DNA from: Kiritimatiellia bacterium
GTDB taxonomy: Bacteria > Verrucomicrobiota > Kiritimatiellia > RFP12 > UBA1067
Direction: 5' to 3'
DNA length: 57,720 nucleotides
Assembly: GCA_017450695.1 (NCBI GenBank)
Contig: JAFSTA010000142.1
Location: forward strand, 1 to 57,720
Shown here: in pieces, positions 10,201 through 18,688 of the stretch
How positions within the stretch are numbered: position 1 is the stretch's first letter
Layout of the letters: each line of letters starts with the position of its first letter
Notes under the pieces: generated by a model
Database searches by the model: none
Seen by the model: the letters and a program-made list of their open reading frames with translations, nothing else
What the model was told of the DNA's origin: nothing
Program-made: the position numbers and the translations under genes

Positions 10201-10401
10201 CTCCTTTTCCGGGTCGAAAAAGAGGGGGTGGAATTCTTCGCCCGCGTTTTGCAGCACCGCGTCGGCGGTTTGGAAAAAATAGTGCCGTTCGACTCCCGGT
10301 ATCTCTGCCGTTTTGTACAATGCGGACAAAATGTCGTTTGCGCCGGATAAAGGCGGCAAGAGACAAAGCAGGACGATGCCGATCGGCTGGGGAAACTTCA
10401 T
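7282..10401 (-). CDS. Exported LamG plus right-handed beta-helix protein, 1039 aa
   Basis: A signal peptide covers residues about 1-21. Residues about 85-240 look like a concanavalin/LamG fold (FSILLWVRPM, GWIQVAVVCDGQTIELFQNG). Residues about 360-480 are helical and tetratricopeptide-like. From about 520 the pattern YVSPAGDDSADGTIDRPF starts a pectate-lyase-like right-handed beta-helix with repeated short strands (NGIVAGESSNLRIYGNRI) to about residue 900. I infer polysaccharide binding or cleavage outside the cell. The gene lies 20 bases after the ligase gene, has AAGGA before its ATG, and its stop overlaps the GTG of the recombinase, so the three are likely co-transcribed although their functions do not obviously match. 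Confidence 0.75.
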   Translation of the reverse strand: MKFPQPIGIVLLCLLPPLSGANDILSALYKTAEIPGVERHYFFQTADAVLQNAGEEFHPLFFDPEKEGEKPQLTEGHETNDCAVALSGERFLGDAIPFSTNRFSILLWVRPMSPLPCTNAPTANASLIMQNGDGTRSGWRLLVHDWKTPRIAFELASRKKRVQLRSSEPFPLEGWIQVAVVCDGQTIELFQNGISVCTALFPSAGIIGQPIGDLQFGGKSGPLPATRMEISEFCFFDGTFTRGFLVDGLFSHLHQKLPAIQFLYRDIQDAHLVAPRKLVSSKDNSVVTYERSNWMELFGDAEIPKFLGAMVPDFLLRYAQDGVRIPSGFLFDLRDDKKADHPLVRAQLDILQAESYLQEQNLAAAREVIRSARETGQLHPVLSSRLQMLLLETRMRAGETEKALALIAEMQKDSNSPSLEQLFDALSLSRSILREKNEWVRNVLYPLRTNVVTRIAPFFLADAQRRKLPSYLVKEIENAVQSCASPHAQPQAAEPGFTTPPPELPTPYFSFYVSPAGDDSADGTIDRPFRTPERARDAVRLQKQGGRLPHGGIRVYLRGGNYPIAHPFQLLDIDSGSFQAPVVYLAYPGETPVWEAGIPLKIRRSSGKDSIFQAPLPKLAAERPSPLLWDAGELLSYGPNQSALSISGKWTIQKPENQILLSLKRQPFFSEPMLAHLSAPLVIAEEAQNVIFSGITFRNGLRDAVTLKKCKNIQVRSCTIEQMGNNGIVAGESSNLRIYGNRIRSIGGSAMLLHGGNRVSLTSSYIQVENNLISRTGLLSAAPTHAAIRLSGCAIAIRHNDLIDIPGTVIQISGNDHLIERNRFEQITYHSDARSAIILSGDPSFRGNQIQQNLFRDVGSSDRHNSAIESLPGGCGLLVRENLFDRIRSEWQGAILISGGQHHIIDANVFFHSIHAIHIEPHVNWNHFLNKPEVASHLTQTINVFAYPYLTKYPKLANLREDANRHFIWRNIFVDDDLPIKRPGQTESVANRSIIHKDMNRVLSLLPRSWTEIESHAGRYPDPNRADAPVRNTAQEDRQ

Positions 10402-10421
10402 CTGGTTCCTTATGTACGGGG

Positions 10422-12065
10422 TTACTCCGACAACCCGACCTGCTGCGCGACCAGGCGGGCGCCGCAGTACCGTTCGCGAAGCTTGGGTTTCTCGATCTTG
10501 CCCGTCGGGTTCCGGGGAATTACGTCGAAGATGATCTTGCGCGGGCGCTTGTAGCGAGGCAGTCCCTTGCAGAACTCGTTCACTTCCTCCTCGGTCAGGG
10601 AGAAGCCCTGCTTGGTCTCGATGATGGCGGCGGCGATCTCTCCCAGGCGGGTGTCGGGAAGACCGATAACCGCGACGTCCTTAATCGCGTCGCAACCGCG
10701 CAGGAAGTCCTCGATCTGCACAGGATAGAGATTCTCGCCGCCGGTGATGATCACGTCCTTCTTGCGGTCCACCAGGTAGATGAATCCGTCGGGCGTCTGC
10801 ATCGCCATGTCGCCGGTGTAGAGCCAGCCTTCTTCGTCCATGACCTCGGCGGTTGCCGCCTCGTTCTTATAGTAACAGCGCATGACGCCGGGACCTTTCA
10901 CGGCGAGTTCCCCGACCTCTCCCTGGTTCACCAGCTTGCGTTCCGGCGTGACGATTTTCGTCTGCCATCCGAAACCGGGTACGCCGATCGCGCCCACGTG
11001 GTCGATGTTCTCCACACCCAGATGCACGCATCCCGGACCGGTCGATTCGCTCAGGCCGTAGTTGGTGTCGTACTGGTGATTCGGGAACCGCTGCTTCCAG
11101 CGCTTGATCAGCGTGGGCGGGACGGGCTGCGCACCGATGTGCATGAGCCGCCATTGCGAGAGCCGGTATTCCTCCAGCTTCAGGTCGCCGCGGTCGATCG
11201 CGTCGAGAATGTCCTCCGCCCACGGGACAAGGAGCCAGACGATGGAACATTTCTCCTCTGAAACAGCCTGCAGGATCCATTCCGGTTTCACGCCGCGCAG
11301 CAACACGGCCTTGCCACCCACGAGGAAACTGCCGAACCAGTGCATCTTCGCGCCCGTGTGGTAGAGGGGGGGGATGCAGAGGAAGACATCGTCCTTGCGC
11401 TGTCCGTGATGGTTCTGCTCCACCTTGCAGGAATGCGTGAGGCAATGGTGCTGCAAGACAATCGCCTTCGGAAAACCGGTGGTGCCGGAAGAAAAATAGA
11501 TCGCGGCGTCATCCTCTTCGGAAATCGGAATCTGCGGCAGGCGGCTGGAACAGTAGGAGACCAGATCCTGATACCGTTCCGCGAAGGTCGGGCAGTCGTC
11601 GCCGACATAGAGGCGGATCTTTACGCGGGGAATCTGGTCGGCGATCGTTTCGACGCGCCCGATGAACTCGGGCCCGAAAACCAACACGTCGGCATCCGCC
11701 AGTTCCAGACAGTATTTGATTTCCTCCGCCGTGTACCGATAGTTCAGCGGAACAGCAAGCGCACCGGTACGGAGCGCACCGAAATAGATCGGCAGCCACT
11801 CCAGTCCGTTCATCAACAGGATCGCGATCTTGTTTCCCTTGCGGATGTTACGCGTGAGAAGAAAGTTGGCAAAGCGGTTTGCTTTCTCCTCGAACTCGCT
11901 CCACGTGATTTCGCTGCGGAACGAGTCGTTCGGACTCCGCTCGATCAGGGAGGCTTCTTTCCATGTGGTGCGGCGGGTTTCCAGTTCCTGCGGATTGATC
12001 TCCACGAGGGCGACATCCGACGGGTACAACTTGGCGTTTTGAGTCAATGTTTCGGTAATCGGCAT
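10422..12065 (-). CDS. AMP-forming acyl-CoA synthetase/ligase family, 547 aa
   Basis: The protein belongs to the ANL adenylating superfamily: it activates a carboxylic acid with ATP, normally to an acyl-CoA. Visible motifs are the P-loop SSGTTGFPK (192-200), YGLSEST (336-342), GWLYTGD (413-419), the hinge region VDRKKDVIITGGENLYP (432-448) and the C-terminal NPTGKIEK lysine. Length is normal for medium- or long-chain acyl-CoA synthetases, and all core motifs are present, so it should be active. Substrate cannot be told from sequence. The ATG at 12065 is chosen because AAGGAAGG lies upstream and homology begins there; the longer frame upstream overlaps the promoter. First gene of the apparent three-gene operon. 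Confidence 0.88.
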   Translation of the reverse strand: MPITETLTQNAKLYPSDVALVEINPQELETRRTTWKEASLIERSPNDSFRSEITWSEFEEKANRFANFLLTRNIRKGNKIAILLMNGLEWLPIYFGALRTGALAVPLNYRYTAEEIKYCLELADADVLVFGPEFIGRVETIADQIPRVKIRLYVGDDCPTFAERYQDLVSYCSSRLPQIPISEEDDAAIYFSSGTTGFPKAIVLQHHCLTHSCKVEQNHHGQRKDDVFLCIPPLYHTGAKMHWFGSFLVGGKAVLLRGVKPEWILQAVSEEKCSIVWLLVPWAEDILDAIDRGDLKLEEYRLSQWRLMHIGAQPVPPTLIKRWKQRFPNHQYDTNYGLSESTGPGCVHLGVENIDHVGAIGVPGFGWQTKIVTPERKLVNQGEVGELAVKGPGVMRCYYKNEAATAEVMDEEGWLYTGDMAMQTPDGFIYLVDRKKDVIITGGENLYPVQIEDFLRGCDAIKDVAVIGLPDTRLGEIAAAIIETKQGFSLTEEEVNEFCKGLPRYKRPRKIIFDVIPRNPTGKIEKPKLRERYCGARLVAQQVGLSE

Positions 12066-12142
12066 GATAGGTATCCTTCCTTGCGACCTGTGAACCGGAC
12101 AAAAGACAAACACTCCTTTTTCCCCGTCGCAACGATGAAAAA

Positions 12143-12171
12143 AGCGTACCAACAATCGCAAGCCCTGTCAA
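12143..12171 (-). promoter_or_regulatory. Sigma70 promoter of the ligase operon
   Basis: On the minus strand a perfect TTGACA (12166-12171) and TACGCT (12143-12148) are spaced 17 bases apart, about 80 bases upstream of the ligase ATG. Confidence 0.55.
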
Positions 12172-12379
12172 TGCGAGACTTAAACCGAAGCCAACAATGA
12201 CGAATGAGGGAATGACAAGTGACGAGAGAAGGAAGTAGGCAATAGTGGGGAATAGGCAGCAGGTAGAGGCACTTCGTCTTTTCAGCCTTTCAGCTGGCGG
12301 GTTCGTTGACTTTGGCACTGGCATGGTATGCCTACGAACAAAACACTACACTATTTAGAACCGAAGGACCCATACATTA

Positions 12380-15300
12380 CTAGTCACTTGCTACTGGTGC
12401 AGAACGGCTCGTCACTTCTACACGGTAGAACATTTGGAGTGCGGTTTCGGAGCGGGGGATGGTCAGGGTGACCGTCCCGTCTGCGTTTGGCGTGGTGGTG
12501 ACACCGGAAAGCAGGCCGTCCGCACCTTCGGGGAATGGCAGTTCGGCGGTGGCGCGGACGCACAGGACATCGGAGTTCCAGATGAGCCAGGTCGGTGGAA
12601 CGGCAGAGACGGTAAGCTTGACCGTTGTCTCGGTTATCGTGATGTCTGTGATTTTGAGCTCGTCCGGTACAGTGTCCAGAATCGCCATGCAGTCCTCGTT
12701 CACCACCGTCACCCGCCAGCGTGTATCGCCAATGGAGAAGTAGTGCGTTCCGTTCGGCAGCCAGAGATAGACCTTGCCGTCCGCATCGGCAAAGATACCC
12801 TCCGTCCCGTATCCATCCAGTCCATTGATCGTCACCGCCGCGTTCGGCACCAGGTTCGTGACCGTTACGCAATAGACGCGCTCGGTCGCGTTCGAGGCTG
12901 CGGGGGCGAGGGATGTGCTGCCGACACACAGGACGGAACCGCCGGTGATCTGCGTTTTCCCCGTCGCAACCGTTGCGTCCGCACCCGCGCCGATGTCGTT
13001 GGCGGATTCGCCGCCCCGTGCGGAAATCGTGCCGCTCGCGATCTCGATGGTTCCGCTCGGCTCTTCGTTCCCGCCGCCGATGCCCGCTCCATGCGCACCT
13101 CCCGAGACGGAGAGAGTTCCTGTTCCCGCCAGACGTAGCGCGAATTCGTCCGCGACCATGATCCCGGCTGCTCCGCTCCCCGCCCGCAAACGGTTTTCCC
13201 CCGTGACTTCGAGAACGCAGACATTCGTGGAGAACACCAACAAAGGCGTGTAGCCACTGCTTTCCGTTCCCTCCAGAACCAGGTTGTCGAGCGTTACCGT
13301 TTCCTGCGCTTCGGGCGGGATCACGACGGACACCGTGCCGTCCGTGTTCGTTCCCGAGACCGTGCTGGATTCGGCAATGATGAGCATTCCTTGCGTGAAG
13401 TACCAGGTTTCGCCCCGGCGGTTGGCAACGTCCGTCCCGTCCACATAGACGCCGGTCGGCTTGAAAAACTCCGCGTCATCATTCGCTCCGTTGACATCGG
13501 CGATGTACCTGGCGCCGTTCGCGGTGAAGGAGTAGCCCCCGTTCGGAAGCCACAGGAAGATCTTGCCTTCTCCGTTCGCGACGATTCCCTGCGAGGCATA
13601 CCCGTCGATGCCCTCCAGGGTGACAGGTTCGTTCGGGGCGAGCTCCGACACCGTCACGCAATAGACGCGTTCCGTCTCGTTGGACGCCTTCGGCATGAGC
13701 CGTCCTGTGATGACTTGAAGCGAACCGCCGAGAACGGTCGTTGTCCCGCCAGACCCCTCGAATCCCGGACCGATGTCGCAAGTCTGGACGTCCCCCTGCG
13801 CCAAAACGGTTCCTCCCGAAATCTCGACCGCCCCGCCTTGCGCCGAACGTCCTCCGCCGATACCCGCGCCGAACCCGCCACCGATTGCCGTGACCCGGCC
13901 GTTCCGGATGCGGATCGTTCCGCAGGGTTCTGCGGACGAAGCGCTGCCGCCGATGCCGGCGGCGGATTCGCCGCCGCTCGCCGCGAGCGCGCCGGTCCCG
14001 TCGATCGTGAGCGACGCGAGACCGGGGACCTCAACCCCCGCGCGGGAGGTGCCCGACGAAAACACGTTGGTTCCGGAGAGCAGGAGCGAGACCGTCTTGT
14101 TCGAGGCAATCCCGAACGCCGTCTGGTTTTCGTTCGTCGCCGCGAGGCAGAGTCCGGCCAGCGTGACAGCCATGTCGCCGTCCGCCAGCACGGAGACGTC
14201 GCCGGAGGTGTTGGTGCCGGAAATCGTGAAGGGACCCTCTCCTGAAAGGCGGATGATTCCGCTGTCCGGTTCGTAGCTCCATCCCGTTCCTGCGCAGAAC
14301 GCGGCATCCGTCCCGTTCACCGTCACCCCCGAAGTCCATTCCTCGACCGTCACCGGTTTCGATCCCTTGCCCGGAATCCGGGCGCGGTAGGGAATCCCGT
14401 TCACGGTGAACCCGTGCAGCGTCTCCTCCTTGCCGGACTGGGACGGGGCGGGGAGCCAGAGGTGGATCTGTCCGCTCGCATCGGCGAATACATTGGTCGT
14501 GTTGTATCCGGGGACGCTGAATACGACAAGGTTGACGCGCGCCTCCGGCTGCAGCCCGCCGACCGTCACGCAGCGGAGCGGTTCACCGTCCGGCCCGACC
14601 GGGGAAGCGAGCGGCGCACCGAGCGAACCGCCCAGGATGCAGAGCGAGCCTTCGCCGCCGGAACCGGTCTCCGTCAATGTGCCTTCTTGGAAAACGAGCC
14701 GTCCGCCCGCCTCCGCGCCGATCGTGCCTTTGAGAAAAACCGGCGTCTCCGTGCGGATCCGGGCGGTGATGTTGCTGGCCGCCGTGAGCGAGACCGTCCA
14801 CGCCCCGTTTGTGCCGGCGATGAGGAAGGAATCCTCGGCCAGGAGCGACAGCTTGCCCGACGTCCCGCTGTACGTCCATCCGCTTCCCGAAAGCCCGCCG
14901 ATGTCTTCCCCGTTCACGGTAACGCCGATCTCGCAGGTCGCAATCGCCGGCGCGTCGTGGACGATGGCGGAGAAAAGCTTTCCCTCCGCCGTGAAGGTAT
15001 AAGGTCCTTCCGCCGTCGGCAACCAAAGGTAGAGGCTGCCCGATTCCGACGTGCGCGTGTTGCCGGAAAGGGCCGTCGCGGGAAGTCCCGAGACCGGGAC
15101 GTTGGCGTTCGCCGTGAGATTGGGGACGGTCACGCGCCAGAGCGTTTGGCCGTCGATGTCGATGTGGTCGGGCGATTCGCCGAGGAAGGTCGCCACGACA
15201 TCCTGCTCATAGATCTTGCTCGTGTCGTTCGTGGATCCTTCGTAGGGGTAGGGCGTCACGTAGTTGTTGCCGTTCGCCAGAAAGAGCCGCGCGTGGTTCG

Positions 15301-17635
15301 TGGGCGCCAGCCACACGCAGGCGCGTCCCTCGCCGTCGGCGTAGAGTTCATCGACGTTGTATGACTCCGGCAGTTCCGGGAATACGAGGTTCACCGCCTT
15401 GTTGGCGACGAGGTTTGTGATGATGACGGCGTAGAGTTTTTCGCCCGATCCTCCGACGGGGCGGGGGGTCACGTTCCCGTTCGAGGCGAGAACGCCGCCT
15501 CCCGTGATGCAGATCGAGCTTCCGTTGTTTCCGGTCGCCGAGATGGTGTTGCCCTTGCTGAAGGTGAAGTCGGAAAGGCTCTCGCTCCCGCCTGTCGCGC
15601 AGACCGTTCCGCCCGTGATCGTGACGGCGCCGTTCGGCGGCACCACCCTGCCGTATCCCGCCCCGATGCCTGCCGCGCGCTGTCCGCCGGTCGCCGTGAC
15701 CCGGCCGCCGGATATGAGGATGTCGCCGGGGGCAAGTCCGCATCCGTCTCCGCCGCCGATGCCCGCGCCTTGATACCCGCCGATCGCCGTGACGGCGCCG
15801 CACCTGATGACGATGGATCCGATTTGCTGGTTGTTGCCGCGTCCAGAGGAGCCGATGCCGGCGGCGTACCGCCCTCCCATCGCCGTGAGCGAGCCGTCGC
15901 CCTCGATGGTCAGCGAGGCGTTCGGCGCGACCTCGATTCCTGCGCTGTAGGCGCCGTCGCTGGTATTCGATGCCGCGAGCATATTTTCTCCTTCGAGCGT
16001 CAGGGTGCAGTTGTTGGAGACGACCATTGCCGAGTAGTAGCGTCTTGCCATCGTGCTCAGCGTGAGAGCGTCCAGCGTGACGTTTCCCGGTCCGGTGGCG
16101 GGAACAACGATCCGGATCGTGCCGTCGCTAATCGACCCTGAGATCGTGTAATCGAGGGAGGATGAGGTCAGGACCAGATCTCCCGTTTCGTCGTAATAGA
16201 CCCAGCCGTCTCCGCTCTGTCCCTCCACGCCGTCCTCGACCGCGGTGCCGTTGACGAACAGCCTCTCCAGCGCTCCGGACTTGGATTGCCAGTAGGCGTA
16301 GAGCGTCATGTCCTCATCGGAGGCGAATGCCGAAAGCTGCGGGGATCCGTCGCTCGCGTACCATTGCGTCCCTCCGCCGTTCTGTTCCGTGTACCACCCC
16401 ATGAAGTTGTAGGCTGGACGGGCGGGCAAGACCGGCGCAGAAGGAAGCGTATAGCCGATCTGGACGGTCTTCGAACTCTCGTGACGCTTGGCGTCCTTGA
16501 ACTTCAGCGTCCGTTCCAGCAAGGCGTTGTTTTCACTGGAGAGCCGGTTCGATCTGTATGCCTTCCCCGTGAAAGTCGCGTTCGGTCCGATATGGACCAA
16601 TCCGCCCGAACCGTTCGATCCGGTTGCGCCGCCGTATCCGCCGCATCCGCCGTGGTTGCTTCGGCAGGATTTGTAGTCCGTCCGGTTCCAGCCGGAACCG
16701 TTGTTCTTGCCGCCCTCTCCGCCTGCGGCGTCCGGGGTGTCATGGCTGCTCTGCGCGTACCAGTGGCGTCCGCCGTTGCCGCCGGCGCCTCCTCCTCCTC
16801 CTCCAGCCCCGCCGGGTCCCACGTCGTATGGCGCGGCGAGACCGCCGCCGCCACCCCCGCCGCCACCTCCGCCGCCGGCCCAGAACTCCCACGTCCAATA
16901 GTCGTTTGCGCCGTTCCCCTTGCTCCCGCGGCTGCCACCGCTTCCGGCCGCGCCGCCGGTCGCTTCCAGCGTCACCGATCCGAGAACGTACACGGTTCCT
17001 CCGTCAGAGGAATCGTACCCTTTCCCGCCGCTTCCTCCGTCCGGACCGTTGTTGTCGTAGCCGCCCTTCCAACGGGAGGTGTCAACCCGCGATTCCCAGC
17101 AGTTGCGCGTGCCGCCCGAGCCGCCGCCGCCACCCGCGCCGCCGATGCCCGGGCCCGCGCCGCCGCCGCCATTTCCGCCGTTGCCGCCCGAACCGGCGGT
17201 CGTGTCGTCGTAGTCCAGAGAGGCGTTCGACCCGCCTCCGCCGCCCGACCCGTCTGCCGCCTTGCCGCCTTTCGCCACGAGCTTGCCCGACCCCGTGAGG
17301 AGAAGCGTGGCACCGGCCGGGCAGTAGATGCCCGCGCCGCCCGCCGTCTTGCCGGATCCCGCGCCGCCGTTCACCGTCAGCGTCTTGCCTGCGGGGAGGT
17401 AGATGGTGGCGGTCGTTCCCGGCTTGACCGAGAGTCCGTGTATCCCGGCTGCCGCGTTCAAAGTCAGGTTGTCTGCTATCGTGTATATCGTGCCGGCTTG
17501 CAGCTCAAGCCCCGCGTTCGCGCTGGACAGCGTCTGGAAGGCGTCTCCGTTCGCCCGCATGAACGGAAACGTGAGGAGTACGGACGGCAAGAGCGCCCGA
17601 GCGATTCTTCTTGTGGCTGAAAAAAAACTGTTCAT
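12380..17635 (-). CDS. Giant exported Gly-rich beta-helical repeat protein, 1751 aa
   Basis: A signal peptide (residues about 1-33, with a hydrophobic stretch after RRIARA) is followed by a strand-rich segment, then an extremely Gly-rich region (about residues 120-330). A FNFMGWYTEQNGG-type InlB/Flg_new repeat lies near residue 400. The remaining 1250 residues hold about four related modules, each starting like GVTVNGTD, then a beta-helix carrying GGxxGAGIGGG repeats, and ending in a strand module such as GKVYLWLPNG. The C-terminus ends FYRVEVTSR, a common ending of PVC exported proteins. I infer a surface or secreted adhesin-like or carbohydrate-binding protein. The ATG at 17635 is chosen because the upstream in-frame ATG would lie in the promoter. 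It is transcribed divergently from the T3SS translocator operon. Confidence 0.75.
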   Translation of the reverse strand: MNSFFSATRRIARALLPSVLLTFPFMRANGDAFQTLSSANAGLELQAGTIYTIADNLTLNAAAGIHGLSVKPGTTATIYLPAGKTLTVNGGAGSGKTAGGAGIYCPAGATLLLTGSGKLVAKGGKAADGSGGGGGSNASLDYDDTTAGSGGNGGNGGGGAGPGIGGAGGGGGSGGTRNCWESRVDTSRWKGGYDNNGPDGGSGGKGYDSSDGGTVYVLGSVTLEATGGAAGSGGSRGSKGNGANDYWTWEFWAGGGGGGGGGGGGLAAPYDVGPGGAGGGGGGAGGNGGRHWYAQSSHDTPDAAGGEGGKNNGSGWNRTDYKSCRSNHGGCGGYGGATGSNGSGGLVHIGPNATFTGKAYRSNRLSSENNALLERTLKFKDAKRHESSKTVQIGYTLPSAPVLPARPAYNFMGWYTEQNGGGTQWYASDGSPQLSAFASDEDMTLYAYWQSKSGALERLFVNGTAVEDGVEGQSGDGWVYYDETGDLVLTSSSLDYTISGSISDGTIRIVVPATGPGNVTLDALTLSTMARRYYSAMVVSNNCTLTLEGENMLAASNTSDGAYSAGIEVAPNASLTIEGDGSLTAMGGRYAAGIGSSGRGNNQQIGSIVIRCGAVTAIGGYQGAGIGGGDGCGLAPGDILISGGRVTATGGQRAAGIGAGYGRVVPPNGAVTITGGTVCATGGSESLSDFTFSKGNTISATGNNGSSICITGGGVLASNGNVTPRPVGGSGEKLYAVIITNLVANKAVNLVFPELPESYNVDELYADGEGRACVWLAPTNHARLFLANGNNYVTPYPYEGSTNDTSKIYEQDVVATFLGESPDHIDIDGQTLWRVTVPNLTANANVPVSGLPATALSGNTRTSESGSLYLWLPTAEGPYTFTAEGKLFSAIVHDAPAIATCEIGVTVNGEDIGGLSGSGWTYSGTSGKLSLLAEDSFLIAGTNGAWTVSLTAASNITARIRTETPVFLKGTIGAEAGGRLVFQEGTLTETGSGGEGSLCILGGSLGAPLASPVGPDGEPLRCVTVGGLQPEARVNLVVFSVPGYNTTNVFADASGQIHLWLPAPSQSGKEETLHGFTVNGIPYRARIPGKGSKPVTVEEWTSGVTVNGTDAAFCAGTGWSYEPDSGIIRLSGEGPFTISGTNTSGDVSVLADGDMAVTLAGLCLAATNENQTAFGIASNKTVSLLLSGTNVFSSGTSRAGVEVPGLASLTIDGTGALAASGGESAAGIGGSASSAEPCGTIRIRNGRVTAIGGGFGAGIGGGRSAQGGAVEISGGTVLAQGDVQTCDIGPGFEGSGGTTTVLGGSLQVITGRLMPKASNETERVYCVTVSELAPNEPVTLEGIDGYASQGIVANGEGKIFLWLPNGGYSFTANGARYIADVNGANDDAEFFKPTGVYVDGTDVANRRGETWYFTQGMLIIAESSTVSGTNTDGTVSVVIPPEAQETVTLDNLVLEGTESSGYTPLLVFSTNVCVLEVTGENRLRAGSGAAGIMVADEFALRLAGTGTLSVSGGAHGAGIGGGNEEPSGTIEIASGTISARGGESANDIGAGADATVATGKTQITGGSVLCVGSTSLAPAASNATERVYCVTVTNLVPNAAVTINGLDGYGTEGIFADADGKVYLWLPNGTHYFSIGDTRWRVTVVNEDCMAILDTVPDELKITDITITETTVKLTVSAVPPTWLIWNSDVLCVRATAELPFPEGADGLLSGVTTTPNADGTVTLTIPRSETALQMFYRVEVTSRSAPVASD

Positions 17636-17706
17636 CTCAATCCAATCTTTCCGTTGGACGCCATCGTCCGTGTCGAAAACCCGCATTGCAACCGAAAACG
17701 CCAACC

Positions 17707-17715
17707 ATTATACCA
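17707..17715 (-). promoter_or_regulatory. Extended -10 promoter of the giant repeat protein
   Basis: TGGTATAAT on the minus strand is an ideal extended -10 (TGN plus TATAAT). No good -35 is present at the right spacing. It sets transcription near 17700, which excludes the ATG at 17704 as start. Confidence 0.6.
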
Positions 17716-18084
17716 TGACTTTCCCGTGTTCGTCCACCTAGCTTTTTGCTTTTCGGGCGGCGGGTGCAGGGCGCGGAAGGGGATGAACCTGTGCTTGACA
17801 GCCGAAGTAGTCGCAAAATCTACTTGCCTGCCACACGCAAAGTCCGTCACGCCGCAAGTGGTTCTAAAACCGAACCTTGTCGCACGTTGCGAACTTGGCG
17901 CGAGGTGCTTTCTTTTGCTTGAGCCAATTGCAAGCCTCTTCTTGTCCCGAAACCGGGTGCGGCCGTCCCCGGTCGCCGAAGACGCGGCGCGTGAGGACAC
18001 GCGCCCTCCCGTGTCCCCGGCGGCGTCCCTTCCGATCATAGAAATTGCATCACTTGCAAGCCTCCGGAAAATGACGGTCGCGGC
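17716..18084. other. Divergent intergenic region before the T3SS
   Basis: I see no gene. It separates the giant protein from the translocator operon and holds a 25-bp palindromic repeat (17985-18009) shared in inverse orientation with 23449-23473. Confidence 0.5.
17985..18009 (-). repeat. 25-bp palindromic dispersed repeat, copy 1
   Basis: The segment is the exact reverse complement of 23449-23473. It contains the inverted repeat GGCGCGTG/CACGCGCC around a 4-base loop, followed by CTCC. The two copies bracket the translocator operon in opposite orientation. Confidence 0.65.
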
Positions 18085-18113
18085 TTGACTTCGATTCCGG
18101 TTTTCGATACACT
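18085..18113 (+). promoter_or_regulatory. Sigma70 promoter of the translocator operon
   Basis: TTGACT (18085-18090) and TACACT (18108-18113) are spaced exactly 17 bases. Predicted transcription starts near 18120, giving a leader of about 160 bases before the ATG at 18284. Confidence 0.6.
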
Positions 18114-18283
18114 ATCTTCTTCAAAGGCGTTGTAAGAAAACAGCTGCGGCAACCGAGGACGACTTTTTCGTTCTCGCGGTGCAACCGCGCCTGGTATTTT
18201 CGCGGGCGAGGCGGTCCGCGGTTCCGGGCGTTGTTTTTCAAGTTGTCCCTGTTGTTTTTCCACACCTCCAAAGGAGTTTTGAA

Positions 18284-18655
18284 ATGCCTGAAACGAAGGA
18301 CGGAGAGAGAGATCTTCAGGAATATCTTGCGCGGATCCGCAAGACGGTTGCGGAGTCGCAGGCTCTTGTTTCCCAGGCAGAGTTGCGCATGGCGGAGACG
18401 GACCGTCTCCTGGAATCGCAGGGGCTGACGCGCGAACAGGTGATGGCGCTGCGGTTCTCGGAGGAGCAACGGGAGGTGGTGAACGCGGAACTGGTCCGAC
18501 TGGGGATGGAGCCGATTCAAGAGGACGACGGTTTCTTTGCCGCTTCGGACGGCGCTGTCCCGCTCGTTTCCTCCGTCACGCATCCCGACATGGACGGGGA
18601 TTTGGCGGAACGACAAAGAAAATTCGGGATGATGATGAAACCTTTTCAGATTTGA
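18284..18655 (+). CDS. Small coiled-coil protein, first gene of the translocator operon, 123 aa
   Basis: I do not recognise the family. The 123-residue product is acidic and helical in its first 65 residues (coiled-coil heptads such as LARIRKTVAESQALVSQAE), then more polar with a Met-rich end (FGMMMKPFQI). There is no signal peptide or membrane segment, so it is cytoplasmic or a T3SS substrate. AAAGGAG seven bases before the ATG fixes the start; an upstream in-frame extension has no site. Its position as first gene ahead of a coiled-coil protein, SycD-like chaperone and both translocators suggests a chaperone, regulator or substrate of the translocon. Confidence 0.7.
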   Translation: MPETKDGERDLQEYLARIRKTVAESQALVSQAELRMAETDRLLESQGLTREQVMALRFSEEQREVVNAELVRLGMEPIQEDDGFFAASDGAVPLVSSVTHPDMDGDLAERQRKFGMMMKPFQI

Positions 18656-18688
18656 TGTGTAAACAAGGCGTAGAACGGAGAACAAACC

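Noticed and set aside
16286..17620. Plus-strand open frame of 444 codons
   Set aside because: Antisense to the Gly-rich part of the giant repeat protein; low-complexity Ala/Arg/Val product caused by complementing Gly codons.
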